Assembly (NCBI RefSeq): GCF_028473645.1
Contig: NZ_CP097269.1
Span: 1,878,001 to 1,942,000, forward strand
Direction: 5' to 3'
Origin: Acidovorax sp. GBBC 1281
GTDB lineage: Bacteria > Pseudomonadota > Gammaproteobacteria > Burkholderiales > Burkholderiaceae_C
Length of the DNA stretch: 64,000 nt
The translations under genes and the position numbers were made by a program. Position 1 is the stretch's first letter. The number at the start of each line of letters is the position of its first letter. Of this stretch, positions 45,335 to 56,789 are shown in pieces. The notes beneath the pieces were generated by a model, which worked only from the letters and a program-made list of their open reading frames with translations, was not told the origin of the DNA and made no database searches.

Positions 45335-46326
45335 TGCGCGCTCCTTGCGCGCAGGTCCGCCAGCGCGGCCAGGCCCCTGGGCGCGTACAGCGTGGTGGCG
45401 ATCAGCAGCAGGCCCAGCGGCATGTGCCAGTGGTCGGTGTGGAGCTTGAGCGCCTCTTCCAGCGCCATCCACACGGCCGCGCCCAGCGGCCCGCCCCAGC
45501 GCCGGCCCAGGCCGCCGATGACGACCATCACGATGAGCGTGGCCGATTGCGTCCAGTGCATCATGGCCGGGCTCACGAAGCTGTTGCCGGTGGCCAGCAG
45601 CGCGCCCGCCAGGCCCGCCACCGCGCCGGCCAGGGTGAAGGCGGCCAGCTGCAGCAGGTACACCGGATAACCCAGCGCGCGCATGCGCGTCGCGTTGTCG
45701 CGGATGCCCGCCAGCGCCGCGCCGAAGCGCGAGGCCGTGGCACGGTCCAGCCACCACAGCACCAGCGCCACCAGCGCCAGCACCACCCAGTACAGGGTGG
45801 GCTCGTGCATGGCGTCCAGGCCCAGGCCGAGCACGGGCCGCATGGGCAGGGTGTAGCCGTCGTCCCCGCCGTAGCTGCGCAGCGAGACGAACACGAAGTA
45901 CAGCATCTGCGCGAAGGCCAGCGTGATCATGATGAAGTACACGCCCTGGGTGCGCAGCGAGATGGCGCCCACTAGTGTTGCGGCCAGCGCGGCCAGCACC
46001 ATGGCGGCGCCCCACACCACCCAGGCCGAGGTGGCGCCCGCGTCGCTGAGAACCACCACCGTGTAGGCGCCCACGCCCATGAAGCCCGCATGCCCCAGCG
46101 CCACCATGCCGCCAAAGCCCATGATGAAGTTCAGGCTGGCGGCGGCCAGGGCCACGACCAGCACCCGGCGCACGAAGCCGATGTAAAAATCCAGCCCCAG
46201 GGCCGATGCCACCAGCGGAAACACCGCCAGCGCCGCCAGCAGGGCCAGCGGCAGCAGCGCGCCGCGCCAGCGCGGGGCGGCAGGGCGCTGAGGCGGGGAA
46301 GAGGAAGTCAGGGATGCAGCAGACAT
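45331..46326 (-). CDS. livM: branched-chain amino-acid-type ABC permease LivM
   Basis: A 331-residue inner-membrane permease, about nine hydrophobic segments. Family markers: SLNFIMGFGGMVALGHAGFMGVGAY (~63-87), ISLRTQGVYFIMITLAFAQM (~125) and the ATPase-contact loop ALAGIRDNATRMRALGYPVYLLQLAAF (~205-230). Start ATG 46326. Four-base overlap with livG; 5 bases after livH. Confidence 0.92.
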   Translation of the reverse strand: MSAASLTSSSPPQRPAAPRWRGALLPLALLAALAVFPLVASALGLDFYIGFVRRVLVVALAAASLNFIMGFGGMVALGHAGFMGVGAYTVVVLSDAGATSAWVVWGAAMVLAALAATLVGAISLRTQGVYFIMITLAFAQMLYFVFVSLRSYGGDDGYTLPMRPVLGLGLDAMHEPTLYWVVLALVALVLWWLDRATASRFGAALAGIRDNATRMRALGYPVYLLQLAAFTLAGAVAGLAGALLATGNSFVSPAMMHWTQSATLIVMVVIGGLGRRWGGPLGAAVWMALEEALKLHTDHWHMPLGLLLIATTLYAPRGLAALADLRARSAQ

Positions 46327-46331
46327 GTCGC

Positions 46332-47252
46332 TCAGGCCTTGGCAGAAAACAGCCCCGCGGGGCGAAAGCTCAGAACCGCCGCCATCAGGGCGTACATGGC
46401 CACCTCGGCGCACAGCGGGCCTAAGTCGGCGGCCACGGCGGGCGGCAGGGCGGCGCGCAGCAGCAGCGGCAGGAACGCGCGGCCGATGGTGTCCACCAGG
46501 CCCACCAGCAGGGCCGCTACGAAGGCGCCGCGCACCGAGCCGATGCCGCCGATGACGATCACCACCAGCGCGGGGATCAGGATGGATTCGCCCATGCCGA
46601 CCTGCACCGCCATCAGCGGCCCCATGAGGGCGCCCGCGAGGGCCGCCAGGGCGGCACCCAGCACGAAGATGCCACAGAACACGCGCCGCACGCGCACACC
46701 CATCAGCTCGGCCATCCAGCGGTCCGACGCACCCGCGCGCACCAGCATGCCCACGCGGCTGTGGTTGACCAGCAGGTACAGCAGACCCGCCACCAGCACG
46801 CCCGCGCCCAGCACCACCAGGCGGTACGACGGGTAGGGCAGGCCGGCGAACAGTTCCACCGGCCCCGAGAGCCAGGCCGGCGTGGGCGCCATGACGGGGG
46901 AGGGGCCCCACACCATCTTCACGGCATCGTCCGCCACGAGGATCACGCCGAAGGTGGCCAGCACCTGGGCCAGGTGGTCGCGCCCGTAGAGGCGGCGCAT
47001 CAGCGTCACCTCCAGCAGCGCCGCCACCGCCACGGTCACGGCCACGGCCACCAGCACCGCGACGGCGAACGAGCCGCTCTGCACATGCACCGTGGCCGCC
47101 ACATAGGCGCCCACCATGAACAGCGAGCCGTGGGAGAGGTTCATCACGTCCATGATCCCGAAGACCAGGGTGAGCCCCGCCGCGATCAGGAAAAGCATGA
47201 GCCCGTAGCCCGCGCCGTTGAGCAGTTGTTCGAAGACGAGGATCGGATTCAT
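46332..47252 (-). CDS. livH: branched-chain amino-acid-type ABC permease LivH
   Basis: A 306-residue inner-membrane permease. LivH features include NGAGYGLMLFLIAAGLTLVFGIMDVMNLSHGSLFMVGAYVA (~12-52), the coupling loop VRAGASDRWMAELMGVRVRRVFCGIFVLGAALAALAGALMGP (~170-210) and IVIGGIGSVRGAFVAALLVGLVDTIGR. It forms the membrane channel with LivM. It is 184 bases downstream of the binding-protein gene, with a GC-rich hairpin region between. Confidence 0.93.
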   Translation of the reverse strand: MNPILVFEQLLNGAGYGLMLFLIAAGLTLVFGIMDVMNLSHGSLFMVGAYVAATVHVQSGSFAVAVLVAVAVTVAVAALLEVTLMRRLYGRDHLAQVLATFGVILVADDAVKMVWGPSPVMAPTPAWLSGPVELFAGLPYPSYRLVVLGAGVLVAGLLYLLVNHSRVGMLVRAGASDRWMAELMGVRVRRVFCGIFVLGAALAALAGALMGPLMAVQVGMGESILIPALVVIVIGGIGSVRGAFVAALLVGLVDTIGRAFLPLLLRAALPPAVAADLGPLCAEVAMYALMAAVLSFRPAGLFSAKA

Positions 47253-47393
47253 GGCGCAGCCCCAGTGGATGAGGAGGGGTTCGATGTCATTTCAGGGTTC
47301 CATGTCCGCAAGCGACGCGCGCTGCCTTTCAAAACGGGCGCGGCCCCAAGCCAGTAGCCGCCGCGCAAGGGCCGCCCCGCCGCGCTGGCGGCG

Positions 47394-47410
47394 TCCCCCC
47401 TCCGGGGGGA
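47394..47410. terminator. GC hairpin between livK and livH
   Basis: CCCCCC and GGGGGG arms around a short TCC-containing loop, in a stretch that also reads CGGGGGGAAGGCGCGAAGCG. I know similar sequence as a dispersed intergenic element in Acidovorax-type genomes. No T-run follows, so it may partly attenuate or stabilise the livK message rather than terminate. Confidence 0.4.
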
Positions 47411-47436
47411 AGGCGCGAAGCGACTCAGGGGGGTGC

Positions 47437-48648
47437 TTATTTCATACCGCACTGGGCAGAGAACGCATCCCCATAGTTTTCCAGCACCGTCTTGATGGTC
47501 TTGTTGGTCACGCGGCCTTCGGCATCCTTGCCGATGGTGCGCAGGTAGAAGTTCTGCACCGGGTAGTGGTTGTTGGCGTAGCGGAAGTTGCCGCGCACCG
47601 AAGGAAACTGCGCCTTGGCCAGCGCCTTGATCAATGCATCGCGGTCGGACACCTTGCCGCCCACGGCCTTGACGGCCGAGTCCATGGCGGTGATCACGTC
47701 GAAGGCCTGCGCGGCGTAGATGGACGGGTAGCGCCCGCCGTACTCCTTGCGGAACGCGGCCACGAAGGCCTTGTTGGCCGGGTTGTCCAGGTCGTGCGCC
47801 CAGTGCGAGGTGTTGAACAGCCCCAGCATGGGTTCGCCCACGGTGCTGATGACGTCTTCGTCGGCCGAGAAGCCGCTGGTCACCAGCGTGATGTCCTTGG
47901 ACAGGCCCGCGCCCACGAACTGCTTGATGAAGTTGATGCCCATGGCGCCGGGCAGGAAGAAGTACACGGCCTCGGGCTTGGCGGCGCGCAGTTGCGCCAG
48001 TTCGGTCGCGTAGTCGATCTGGCCGAGCTTGGTGTACATCTCGTCCACCACCGTGCCCTTGAACTTGCGCTTGAAGCCGTTGATCCCGTCCTTGCCGGCG
48101 GGGTAGTTGGGGGCGATCAGCACCATGCGCTTGAAGCCCCGGTCGGCCGCGAACTGGCCGGCGGCCTCGTGGTACTGGTCGTTCTGGTAGGCGGTGCCGA
48201 AGAAGTAGGGGTTGCACTGCGCGCCTGCCAGTTGGCTGGGGCCCGCGTTGTTCGACAGGTAGGGCACCTTGGCGGCGAACAGCGTGGGCGTCACGGCCAG
48301 CGCCACGTTGGAGGCGATGGGGCCGGTGAACAGGTCGATCTTCTCGCGTTGCACGAAGCGGTCCACCAGCTGCTTGGCCTGGTCGGGGCTGCCGGCCATG
48401 TCGGTCTGCACGAACTGCACGGGCTGGCCGCCCAACTTGCCGCCCAGCTGCTTGATGCCCAGCGCGAAGCCGTCCCGCGCCTCGGCCCCCAGGGCGGCGA
48501 ACGGGCCGGAGATGTCCAGTGCGATGCCCACCTTGATGGGGGTGGCCGGCTGCTGGGCCGCTGCCGGCAGGCCGGCGCAGGCGCCCAGGACCGCCAGGGC
48601 GGTGGCGCCGAGCCGGGTGCGAAGGGAAGTGCGGGAAATTCGTGCCAT
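47437..48648 (-). CDS. livK: ABC transporter substrate-binding protein, LivK type
   Basis: A 403-residue periplasmic binding protein (Peripla_BP_6) with a signal peptide of ~31 residues (RTRLGATALAVLGACAGLPAAAQQ). Body: IKVGIALDISGPFAALGAEARDGFALGIKQLGG (~38-70), TGPIASNVALAVTP, PYLSNNAGPSQLAGAQCNPYFFGTAYQNDQ. Captures the substrate for LivHMGF. The sequence group resembles aromatic- or amide-type binders as much as true Leu/Ile/Val binders, so the substrate is open. Confidence 0.9.
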   Translation of the reverse strand: MARISRTSLRTRLGATALAVLGACAGLPAAAQQPATPIKVGIALDISGPFAALGAEARDGFALGIKQLGGKLGGQPVQFVQTDMAGSPDQAKQLVDRFVQREKIDLFTGPIASNVALAVTPTLFAAKVPYLSNNAGPSQLAGAQCNPYFFGTAYQNDQYHEAAGQFAADRGFKRMVLIAPNYPAGKDGINGFKRKFKGTVVDEMYTKLGQIDYATELAQLRAAKPEAVYFFLPGAMGINFIKQFVGAGLSKDITLVTSGFSADEDVISTVGEPMLGLFNTSHWAHDLDNPANKAFVAAFRKEYGGRYPSIYAAQAFDVITAMDSAVKAVGGKVSDRDALIKALAKAQFPSVRGNFRYANNHYPVQNFYLRTIGKDAEGRVTNKTIKTVLENYGDAFSAQCGMK

Positions 48649-49107
48649 CGTCAGTCCTTCAATCGTCGATCAACCAAGGGGAAAACCAGCCGGGGCCGCT
48701 GCAGGCCGTGCCGTGCATCGCCTGGCCGTCGCGGGGCCCTGCAGCCCCACTTCGGCCCGCGTTGCCGTGCCATGCACCGGGAACGTGCGCATCGCTGGGT
48801 GCGAAGGCGCCTTGCAGGCACGGAAAGCGGATGCCCGGGCTGTCCTGATGCAAGGGGCATTCCATGCAGCGGTGGTCGCCATCGCCGCCCGGTCCTGGGC
48901 GGGCGATGGGAGTGCCTGGGGATCGTACAAGCGCACCGGGCTGCCGCGCCTACAGGTCTTCCCTGGGATGGAACGTCGCCCGGTGCCGGCCGGGCCGCCA
49001 CGCAAGGCACGGGGCAGGGGGGCGGTGCGGACTGAAACAAGGGCCGGGAAGGCCTGTGGCACACTCGCCCGCTTTTCCAAAGCCGAGCCCTCGGGCGCGT
49101 TTTCAGC
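48649..49107. other. gene-free stretch between livK and tex
   Basis: About 460 bases between divergent genes. No credible gene: open frames on both strands are antisense-type GC-rich frames without ribosome sites. It must hold both promoters; I could not pick convincing -35/-10 pairs. Confidence 0.4.
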
Positions 49108-51474
<2,367 letters not shown>

Positions 51475-51517
51475 AAGTTGCGTGGATAATCGCCGGACCC
51501 TTACTTCCGGCCGTTCC

Positions 51518-52342
51518 ATGGAGCTCATCGCCCTGCTGGGGATTCCCGTCGCGCTGCCGAGCGTGCCGCGCGCGGTGGCGCTGCTGATGAACGAGCTGGC
51601 GGCGCCCGAGCCCAACCTGCGCCGCGTCACCCAGCTCTTCGGCACCGACCCGGCCATGGCCGCGCGGCTGCTGGAAGAGGCCAACTCCCCCACGTTCCAG
51701 GCCCAGCAGCAAATCAGCGGCATTCCCGAGGCGCTGTCGCTGCTGGGTGTGCAGCAGCTGCGCACGCTGGTGGCGTCCGCGCCGCTGGGCACGACCTCGC
51801 GGTCGGTGCCGGGCGTCAACCTGCAGCAGTTCTGGCGCTACAGCCTGCACACGGCCAAGCTGGCGCGGTCGCTGGCCGGCAGCGTGCACCACAACCAGAT
51901 CGCGGCATACACCGCAGGCCTGCTCCACGGCGTGGGCGAGTTGCTGCTGCACCTGGGCAACCCGGACCGCGTGCAGGCCATCAACCGGCTGGTCGGCCCC
52001 TTCGATCCGCGCCGCTCCAAGCTGGAGCAGCGGCTGCTGGGCTACTGCTATTCGCAGGTGAGCGCCGGCATGGCGCGCCGCTGGCAGTTGCCGCAGGTGG
52101 TGGTGGATGCCCTGCAGTACCAGAGCGCGCCGTTCGAGAACAGCGTGTACGAGCCCCTGGCCGGCGTGCTGCACCTGGCCGCCTGGCGCGTGCGGGCCCG
52201 CGAGGCGGCGCTGGGCGAGAAGGAGCTGGCAGTGTCCTTTCCCGGCGAGGTCGGACTGGCGCTGGGGCTCGATATCGACATGGTGCTGCAGCAGGACCCG
52301 ATCGACTGGACCGTGCGCCCCGACCCGGGCGACTACGTGTGA
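51518..52342 (+). CDS. HDOD domain protein
   Basis: A 274-residue HDOD-domain signalling protein: LPSVPRAVALLMNELAAPEPNLRRVTQLFGTDPAMAARLLEEANSP (~13-58), then GIPEALSLLGVQQLRTLV (~67-84), then HTAKLARSLA and AAYTAGLLHGVGELLLHLG (~130-150). Catalytic HD residues are largely absent, as usual in this family; such proteins act in stress, motility or surface signalling as scaffolds. Starts 43 bases after tex and ends 16 bases before the patatin-like gene. Confidence 0.88.
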   Translation: MELIALLGIPVALPSVPRAVALLMNELAAPEPNLRRVTQLFGTDPAMAARLLEEANSPTFQAQQQISGIPEALSLLGVQQLRTLVASAPLGTTSRSVPGVNLQQFWRYSLHTAKLARSLAGSVHHNQIAAYTAGLLHGVGELLLHLGNPDRVQAINRLVGPFDPRRSKLEQRLLGYCYSQVSAGMARRWQLPQVVVDALQYQSAPFENSVYEPLAGVLHLAAWRVRAREAALGEKELAVSFPGEVGLALGLDIDMVLQQDPIDWTVRPDPGDYV

Positions 52343-52358
52343 ACGCCGCGGCGCACCG

Positions 52359-53555
52359 ATGCCCCGGCCGATGAAGGCGCTGCGCATCCACGCGGGGCCG
52401 CTGGCGCGGGCGCACATCGCCCGGCACGGCCTGCAGCCCGCCGACATCGGCGTGATCCCGGCCGCGGCTGGCGGACCCAAGGGGCTGGTGCTCGGGCCGC
52501 TGGACCGCTTCGTGTTCGGGCACTGGTTGCAAGGCTCCACCCAGCCGGTGCATCTGGTGGGCGCCTCCATCGGCGCCTGGCGCATGGCCACTGCCTGCCT
52601 GGACTCGCCCGTGGCCGCGATGGAGCGGCTGGAGCACGCCTACATCCACCAGCACTACGCACCGCCACCCGGCCGCCAGCGCCCCACGGCCGCGCAGGTG
52701 AGCGCGCAGTTCGGGCAGGGGCTGCGCGACTTCTACGGTGCGCAGGTGGGGCCGTTGCTCGCGCACCCGCGCTGGCGGCTGCACATCGTGACGTCGCGGG
52801 GGCGGCACCTGCTTTCGCGCGAACGCCGGCTGGCCACACCGCTCGGCTACCTGGGCGCGTTCGCCGCCAACGCGGTGCACCGCCGCGCGCTGGGGTGGTG
52901 GCTGGAGCGGGTGGTGTTCTCCGGCCCGGCCGGCGATGCCCCCGGGGCCGCCATGGCGCCGCTGCCGTTCGCCACCACCGACTACCCCACGCGGCAGGTG
53001 GCGCTGACCGGGGCCAACTTCCTGCCGGCGCTGCAGGCCAGTTGCTCCATCCCCTTCGTGCTGCAGGCGGTGCACGACATTCCGGGCGCGCCGGCCGGTG
53101 CCTACTGGGACGGGGGCCTGACCGACTACCACCTGCATCTGCGCTACCGGCCGCTGGCGGACATCGAGCGAATGGATGCTATAAAAAATATAGCGATATG
53201 CCCTAGTGTTGATTGTGCTGGAGGCCAAAAACGTTCAGATCCCCCTGGCGCCCTGGTGCTGTACCCGCACTTCCAGCAGAGCGTGGTGCCCGGCTGGCTG
53301 GACAAGGGCCTGCGCTGGCGCCACCTAGCCACGCCCGCGCTGGACCGCATGCTGGTGCTGTCGCCGCACCCCGACTGGGTGCGCACGCTGCCGAACGCCA
53401 AGCTGCCCGATCGCAACGATTTTCTGCACTACGGCAGCGACCTGGCCGCCCGCGTGCGCGCCTGGAGCGCGGCCACTTCGGCCAGCCGCCAGCTGGCCGA
53501 CGAGTTCGCCGAATGGCTGCGTTGGCCCGACCCGGCGGCGGTCCTGCCGCTTTGA
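52359..53555 (+). CDS. patatin-like phospholipase family protein with in-frame repeat
   Basis: A 398-residue protein of the patatin-like type. The nucleophile elbow GASIGAWRM (G-x-S-x-G, ~68-76) follows an oxyanion-type AAAGGPKGLVLGPLDRF (~36), and the Asp of the dyad is in YWDGGLTDYH (~250). It likely cleaves acyl esters of lipids. At residues ~272-291 a stretch DAIKNIAICPSVDCAGGQK is encoded by a copy of the genome's dispersed repeat, inserted in frame between IERM and GALVLYPHF. The frame continues without a stop, so the protein may remain functional. Confidence 0.85.
   Translation: MPRPMKALRIHAGPLARAHIARHGLQPADIGVIPAAAGGPKGLVLGPLDRFVFGHWLQGSTQPVHLVGASIGAWRMATACLDSPVAAMERLEHAYIHQHYAPPPGRQRPTAAQVSAQFGQGLRDFYGAQVGPLLAHPRWRLHIVTSRGRHLLSRERRLATPLGYLGAFAANAVHRRALGWWLERVVFSGPAGDAPGAAMAPLPFATTDYPTRQVALTGANFLPALQASCSIPFVLQAVHDIPGAPAGAYWDGGLTDYHLHLRYRPLADIERMDAIKNIAICPSVDCAGGQKRSDPPGALVLYPHFQQSVVPGWLDKGLRWRHLATPALDRMLVLSPHPDWVRTLPNAKLPDRNDFLHYGSDLAARVRAWSAATSASRQLADEFAEWLRWPDPAAVLPL
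53174..53232. repeat. dispersed repeat, copy C, inside a coding sequence
   Basis: GATGCTATAAAAAATATAGC then GATATGCCCTAGTG and GTGCTGGAGGCCAAAAA. It has the full order of the family and is AT-rich against ~70 % GC surroundings. It is read in frame through the patatin-like gene. Confidence 0.8.
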
Positions 53556-53580
53556 GGGCGGGCCGCCGCGGCCGCAACGC

Positions 53581-54717
53581 TCACATCGATTCGGCGAGCA
53601 TCGCCCGGTAGTCGTCCACGCTGGCCTCGCGCGGGTTGGTCTTGTGGCAGTGGTCGGCCATGGCGCCTTCGATCACGTCGCCGAACAGCGCCTCGGTCAC
53701 GCCCATCGCGGCCAGGCCCGTGGGCAGTCCCAGTCGCGCGCTCATGTCGCGGATGGCCTCGGGGATGTCGCCCGCGGACGCCAGCCCCATGGCGTGGGCC
53801 ATGCGCTCCAGGCGCCGGTCTTTCTGCACGGCGGGGTCCTGCGCGTTGAAGCGCACCACGGCGGGCAGGAACACCGCGTTCAGCGTGCCGTGGTGCAGCC
53901 GCGGGTTCACGCCGCCCAGGCTGTGGCTCAGCGAATGCACGCAGCCCAGCCCTTTCTGGAACGCCATCGCGCCCTGCATGCTCGCGCTCATCATGTTCAG
54001 GCGGGCCTCGCGGTCGCTGCCGTCGCGCGTGGCGCGTTCGATGTGGGCCCAGCCGCGCGTGAGGCCTTCCAGCGCGATGCCGTCGGCCGGTGGGTTGAAG
54101 GCCGAGGACATGAAGGTCTCCATGCAGTGCGCGATCGCATCCATGCCGGTGGCGGCCGTCAGCGCGGGCGGCAGGCCCAGGGTCAGGCCCGGGTCGCAGA
54201 TGGCCGTCTTGGGCACCAGGTGCCACGAGTGGAAGCCCAGCTTGCGGTGGTCGTCCACGATGATGATCGCGCCGCGCGCCAACTCGCTGCCGGTGCCGGC
54301 GGTGGTGGGCACGGCAATCAGCGGCACGGCGCGCTCGGTGATGCGCGGCGAGCCGCCCTCGATGGTGGCGTAGTGCGTGAGCGGCCCTTCGTGCGTGGCC
54401 GCGATGGCGATGCCCTTGGCGCAGTCGATGGCCGAGCCGCCGCCCACCGCGATGAGGCCGTCGCAACCGTGGTCGCGGTACACCTGCACGGCGGCGCGCA
54501 CGGCCGCTTCGGTGGGGTTGGAGGGCGTCTGGTCGAACACGGCCACGGGCACGCCGGCCAGTGCATCCAGCGCGTGCTGCAGCACGCCGGCGGCTTTCAC
54601 GCCGGGGTCGGTCACCACGAGCGGGCGCGTGATGCCCACGCGGTCGCACTCCTGTTTCAGGAGCTGGATGGCGCCGAATTCGAACTGGATCTGGGTGACG
54701 TAGTAGATGAAGGCCAT
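53581..54717 (-). CDS. iron-containing alcohol dehydrogenase
   Basis: A 378-residue group III alcohol dehydrogenase. NAD-binding GGGSAIDCAKGIAI (~93-106), PTTAGTGSELARGAI (~137-151), and metal ligands in DAIAHCMETF (~193-202), GCVHSLSHSLGG (~258-269) and HGTLNAVFLP (~273). The N-terminal FGAIQLLKQE is family-like. Oxidises alcohols or hydroxy acids; substrate unknown. The start ATG 54717 gives the standard length. Confidence 0.92.
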   Translation of the reverse strand: MAFIYYVTQIQFEFGAIQLLKQECDRVGITRPLVVTDPGVKAAGVLQHALDALAGVPVAVFDQTPSNPTEAAVRAAVQVYRDHGCDGLIAVGGGSAIDCAKGIAIAATHEGPLTHYATIEGGSPRITERAVPLIAVPTTAGTGSELARGAIIIVDDHRKLGFHSWHLVPKTAICDPGLTLGLPPALTAATGMDAIAHCMETFMSSAFNPPADGIALEGLTRGWAHIERATRDGSDREARLNMMSASMQGAMAFQKGLGCVHSLSHSLGGVNPRLHHGTLNAVFLPAVVRFNAQDPAVQKDRRLERMAHAMGLASAGDIPEAIRDMSARLGLPTGLAAMGVTEALFGDVIEGAMADHCHKTNPREASVDDYRAMLAESM

Positions 54718-54794
54718 GGTGGATTGCGAGGATGCGCCCAAGGCGCGGTTGTGGTTAGCATGCCGGCCAGCCAATCTACAACCGGGAGCCTTCC

Positions 54795-55664
54795 ATGGCC
54801 ATGCAGCAAACCCTCATCGCCGCCGTGCTGGCGGTCGCCTGTGCGACAACCGCCCAGGCCGAATGCCTGAGCGACGTCCAGGTGGCCGAACTGGCCGCCC
54901 ATTACTCGGGCAGGACGCCCGCCGCCAACCTGCCGCCCCTGAGCGATGCCGATGCCGCCTGCACGCGCGCCAAGTTCAATGCCTTGCTGGCGCACCGCCT
55001 GGGCCGGGTGGTGGGCTACAAGGCGGGGCTGACCAACCCTGCGGTGCAAAAGCGCTTCGGCACCGACAAGCCGGTGTGGGGCAAGCTGTACGAAGGCATG
55101 GTGCTGCGCGACGGCGCCTTGGTGGATGCGGCGTTCGGCGCCCGCCCGCTATTCGAGGCCGACATGCTGGTGCGCGTGAAGAGCGCCGCCATCAACCATG
55201 CGCGCACGCCGATGGAGGTGCTGGAGCACATCGATCAGGTCATCCCCTTCATCGAGCTGCCCGACCTGCTGGTGCAGGCGCCGCCCCAACTCAACGGGGC
55301 CGGTGTGGCGGCCATCAACGTGGGGGCGCGGCTGGGCGTGGCTGGCGCCCCCATCGCCGTGCCGCGCCTGCGCGCGGAGCGCTATGCGATGGTGGACGCT
55401 CTCCAGAACATGGCGGTGACGCTCACCGATGGCCAGGGCGCGCGGCTGGGCGGCGGCAGGGGCAGCGACATCCTGGGCCACCCGCTCAACGCCGTCGTCT
55501 GGCTGGCCGAGGCGCTGGCCAAGGAGGACATCATCCTGCAGCCGGGCGATCTCGTGAGCCTGGGGTCGTTTTCCGCGCTGCTGCCGCCGCGGCCGGGGCT
55601 GGAGGTCACCGCTACGTTCGACGGGTTGCCGGGTGCAGCGCCGGTGCACGTGACGTTCCGGTGA
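54795..55664 (+). CDS. exported hydratase/FAH-like protein
   Basis: A 289-residue protein whose body resembles 2-oxopent-4-enoate hydratases (MhpD type): VVGYKAGLTNPAVQKRFGTDKPVWGKLYEGM (~74-104), a DMLVRVKSAAIN segment, GRGSDILGHPLNAVVWLAEALA (~220-241) and LVSLGSFSALLPPRPG. Unusually, it begins with a clear signal peptide (MAMQQTLIAAVLAVACATTAQA|EC), so it should act in the periplasm, where ring-cleavage hydratases do not normally work. A free Cys follows the cleavage site. It may be a periplasmic binding or lyase derivative of the family. Confidence 0.8.
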   Translation: MAMQQTLIAAVLAVACATTAQAECLSDVQVAELAAHYSGRTPAANLPPLSDADAACTRAKFNALLAHRLGRVVGYKAGLTNPAVQKRFGTDKPVWGKLYEGMVLRDGALVDAAFGARPLFEADMLVRVKSAAINHARTPMEVLEHIDQVIPFIELPDLLVQAPPQLNGAGVAAINVGARLGVAGAPIAVPRLRAERYAMVDALQNMAVTLTDGQGARLGGGRGSDILGHPLNAVVWLAEALAKEDIILQPGDLVSLGSFSALLPPRPGLEVTATFDGLPGAAPVHVTFR

Positions 55665-55806
55665 TGCGCTGCCGTTGAGCGAGCGCCGGGAACGCTGACG
55701 GGGGGTGAATAACCCGGCCCGGCATGGGCCAAGGCCAAGTTGCGGGATGATCGGGCGCTTGTCCTTTTGGCCCCTTCTTTGCCACCCCGCGGGGTGGCCC
55801 GCGACC

Positions 55807-56769
55807 GTGACACCTTCCGCCCCGTCCCCCGCCCGGCTCACCCCGCAGATGCGCAGCGTCATCGACCGCATGGAGCGCGCCGGCAGGCCGCCCCTGCACA
55901 CGCTGCCCCCGGCCGAGGCCCGCGCCGCCTACGAGGCCGGCGCCGGCGTGCTCGAAGTGCCCAAGGCAGCCCTCGAACGCGTGGAAGACCTGCACATCCC
56001 CGCCCGCGACGGCCACGCCTTGCCGGCCCGCCTGTACGCTCCCACGCGCGGTGCGCCGTTGCCGGCGCTGCTGTACCTGCACGGTGGCGGCTTCACCATC
56101 GGCAGCGTGGCCACGCACGACGTGCTGTGCCGGGAGCTTTCGCGCCTGTCGGGCTGCATGGTGGTGTCGCTGGACTACCGGCTGGCACCGGAGCACCGGT
56201 TTCCCACGGCCTCCAACGATGCGTGGGATGCGCTGGCCTGGCTCGCGGCCCAGGCCCACGCGCTGGGCGCCGACCCGGCGCGCATCGCCGTCGGGGGCGA
56301 CAGCGCGGGCGGCACGCTGTCCGCCGTCAATGCCATCCTGGCGCGCGATGCCGGCCTGCCGCTTGCGCTGCAGCTGCTGTTCTACCCCGGGTGCACCGCG
56401 CACCAGGACACGCCCTCGCACGCCGCGTTCGCCCACGGCCTGGTGCTGGAGGAGCCCGCCATCACCTGGTTCTTCGGCCACTACGTGCGCGGGCCCGCGG
56501 ACCGCGACGACTGGCGCTTCGCCCCGCTGAACGCGCCCGACGTCGACGGCGTGGCGCCGGCCTGGATCGGGCTGGCCGAATGCGATCCGCTGGTGGACGA
56601 AGGCGTGGCGTATGCCGACAAGCTGCGCGCCGCCGGCGTGGCGGTCGATCTGGAGATCTACCGAGGCGTGACGCACGAGTTCATCAAGATGGGCCGCGCG
56701 ATCCCGGAAGCCCGCCAGGCGCATGCGGATGCGGCGCGGGCGCTGCGCACGGCGTTCAGGCTGGCCTGA
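55807..56769 (+). CDS. alpha/beta hydrolase, hormone-sensitive-lipase family
   Basis: A 320-residue esterase/lipase: oxyanion motif LYLHGGGFTIGS (~88), nucleophile elbow VGGDSAGGTLSA (~158-169), Asp in AECDPLVDEG (~258) and His in RGVTHEFIKMG (~288). This is a full HSL-type triad. The GTG at 55807 (VTPSAPSPARLTPQM) is taken as start; the frame is open upstream without family sequence. Prefers short- to medium-chain esters in homologues. Substrate here unknown. Confidence 0.88.
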   Translation: MTPSAPSPARLTPQMRSVIDRMERAGRPPLHTLPPAEARAAYEAGAGVLEVPKAALERVEDLHIPARDGHALPARLYAPTRGAPLPALLYLHGGGFTIGSVATHDVLCRELSRLSGCMVVSLDYRLAPEHRFPTASNDAWDALAWLAAQAHALGADPARIAVGGDSAGGTLSAVNAILARDAGLPLALQLLFYPGCTAHQDTPSHAAFAHGLVLEEPAITWFFGHYVRGPADRDDWRFAPLNAPDVDGVAPAWIGLAECDPLVDEGVAYADKLRAAGVAVDLEIYRGVTHEFIKMGRAIPEARQAHADAARALRTAFRLA

Positions 56770-56789
56770 GCGGGGCTGGCCGTGCCGGC

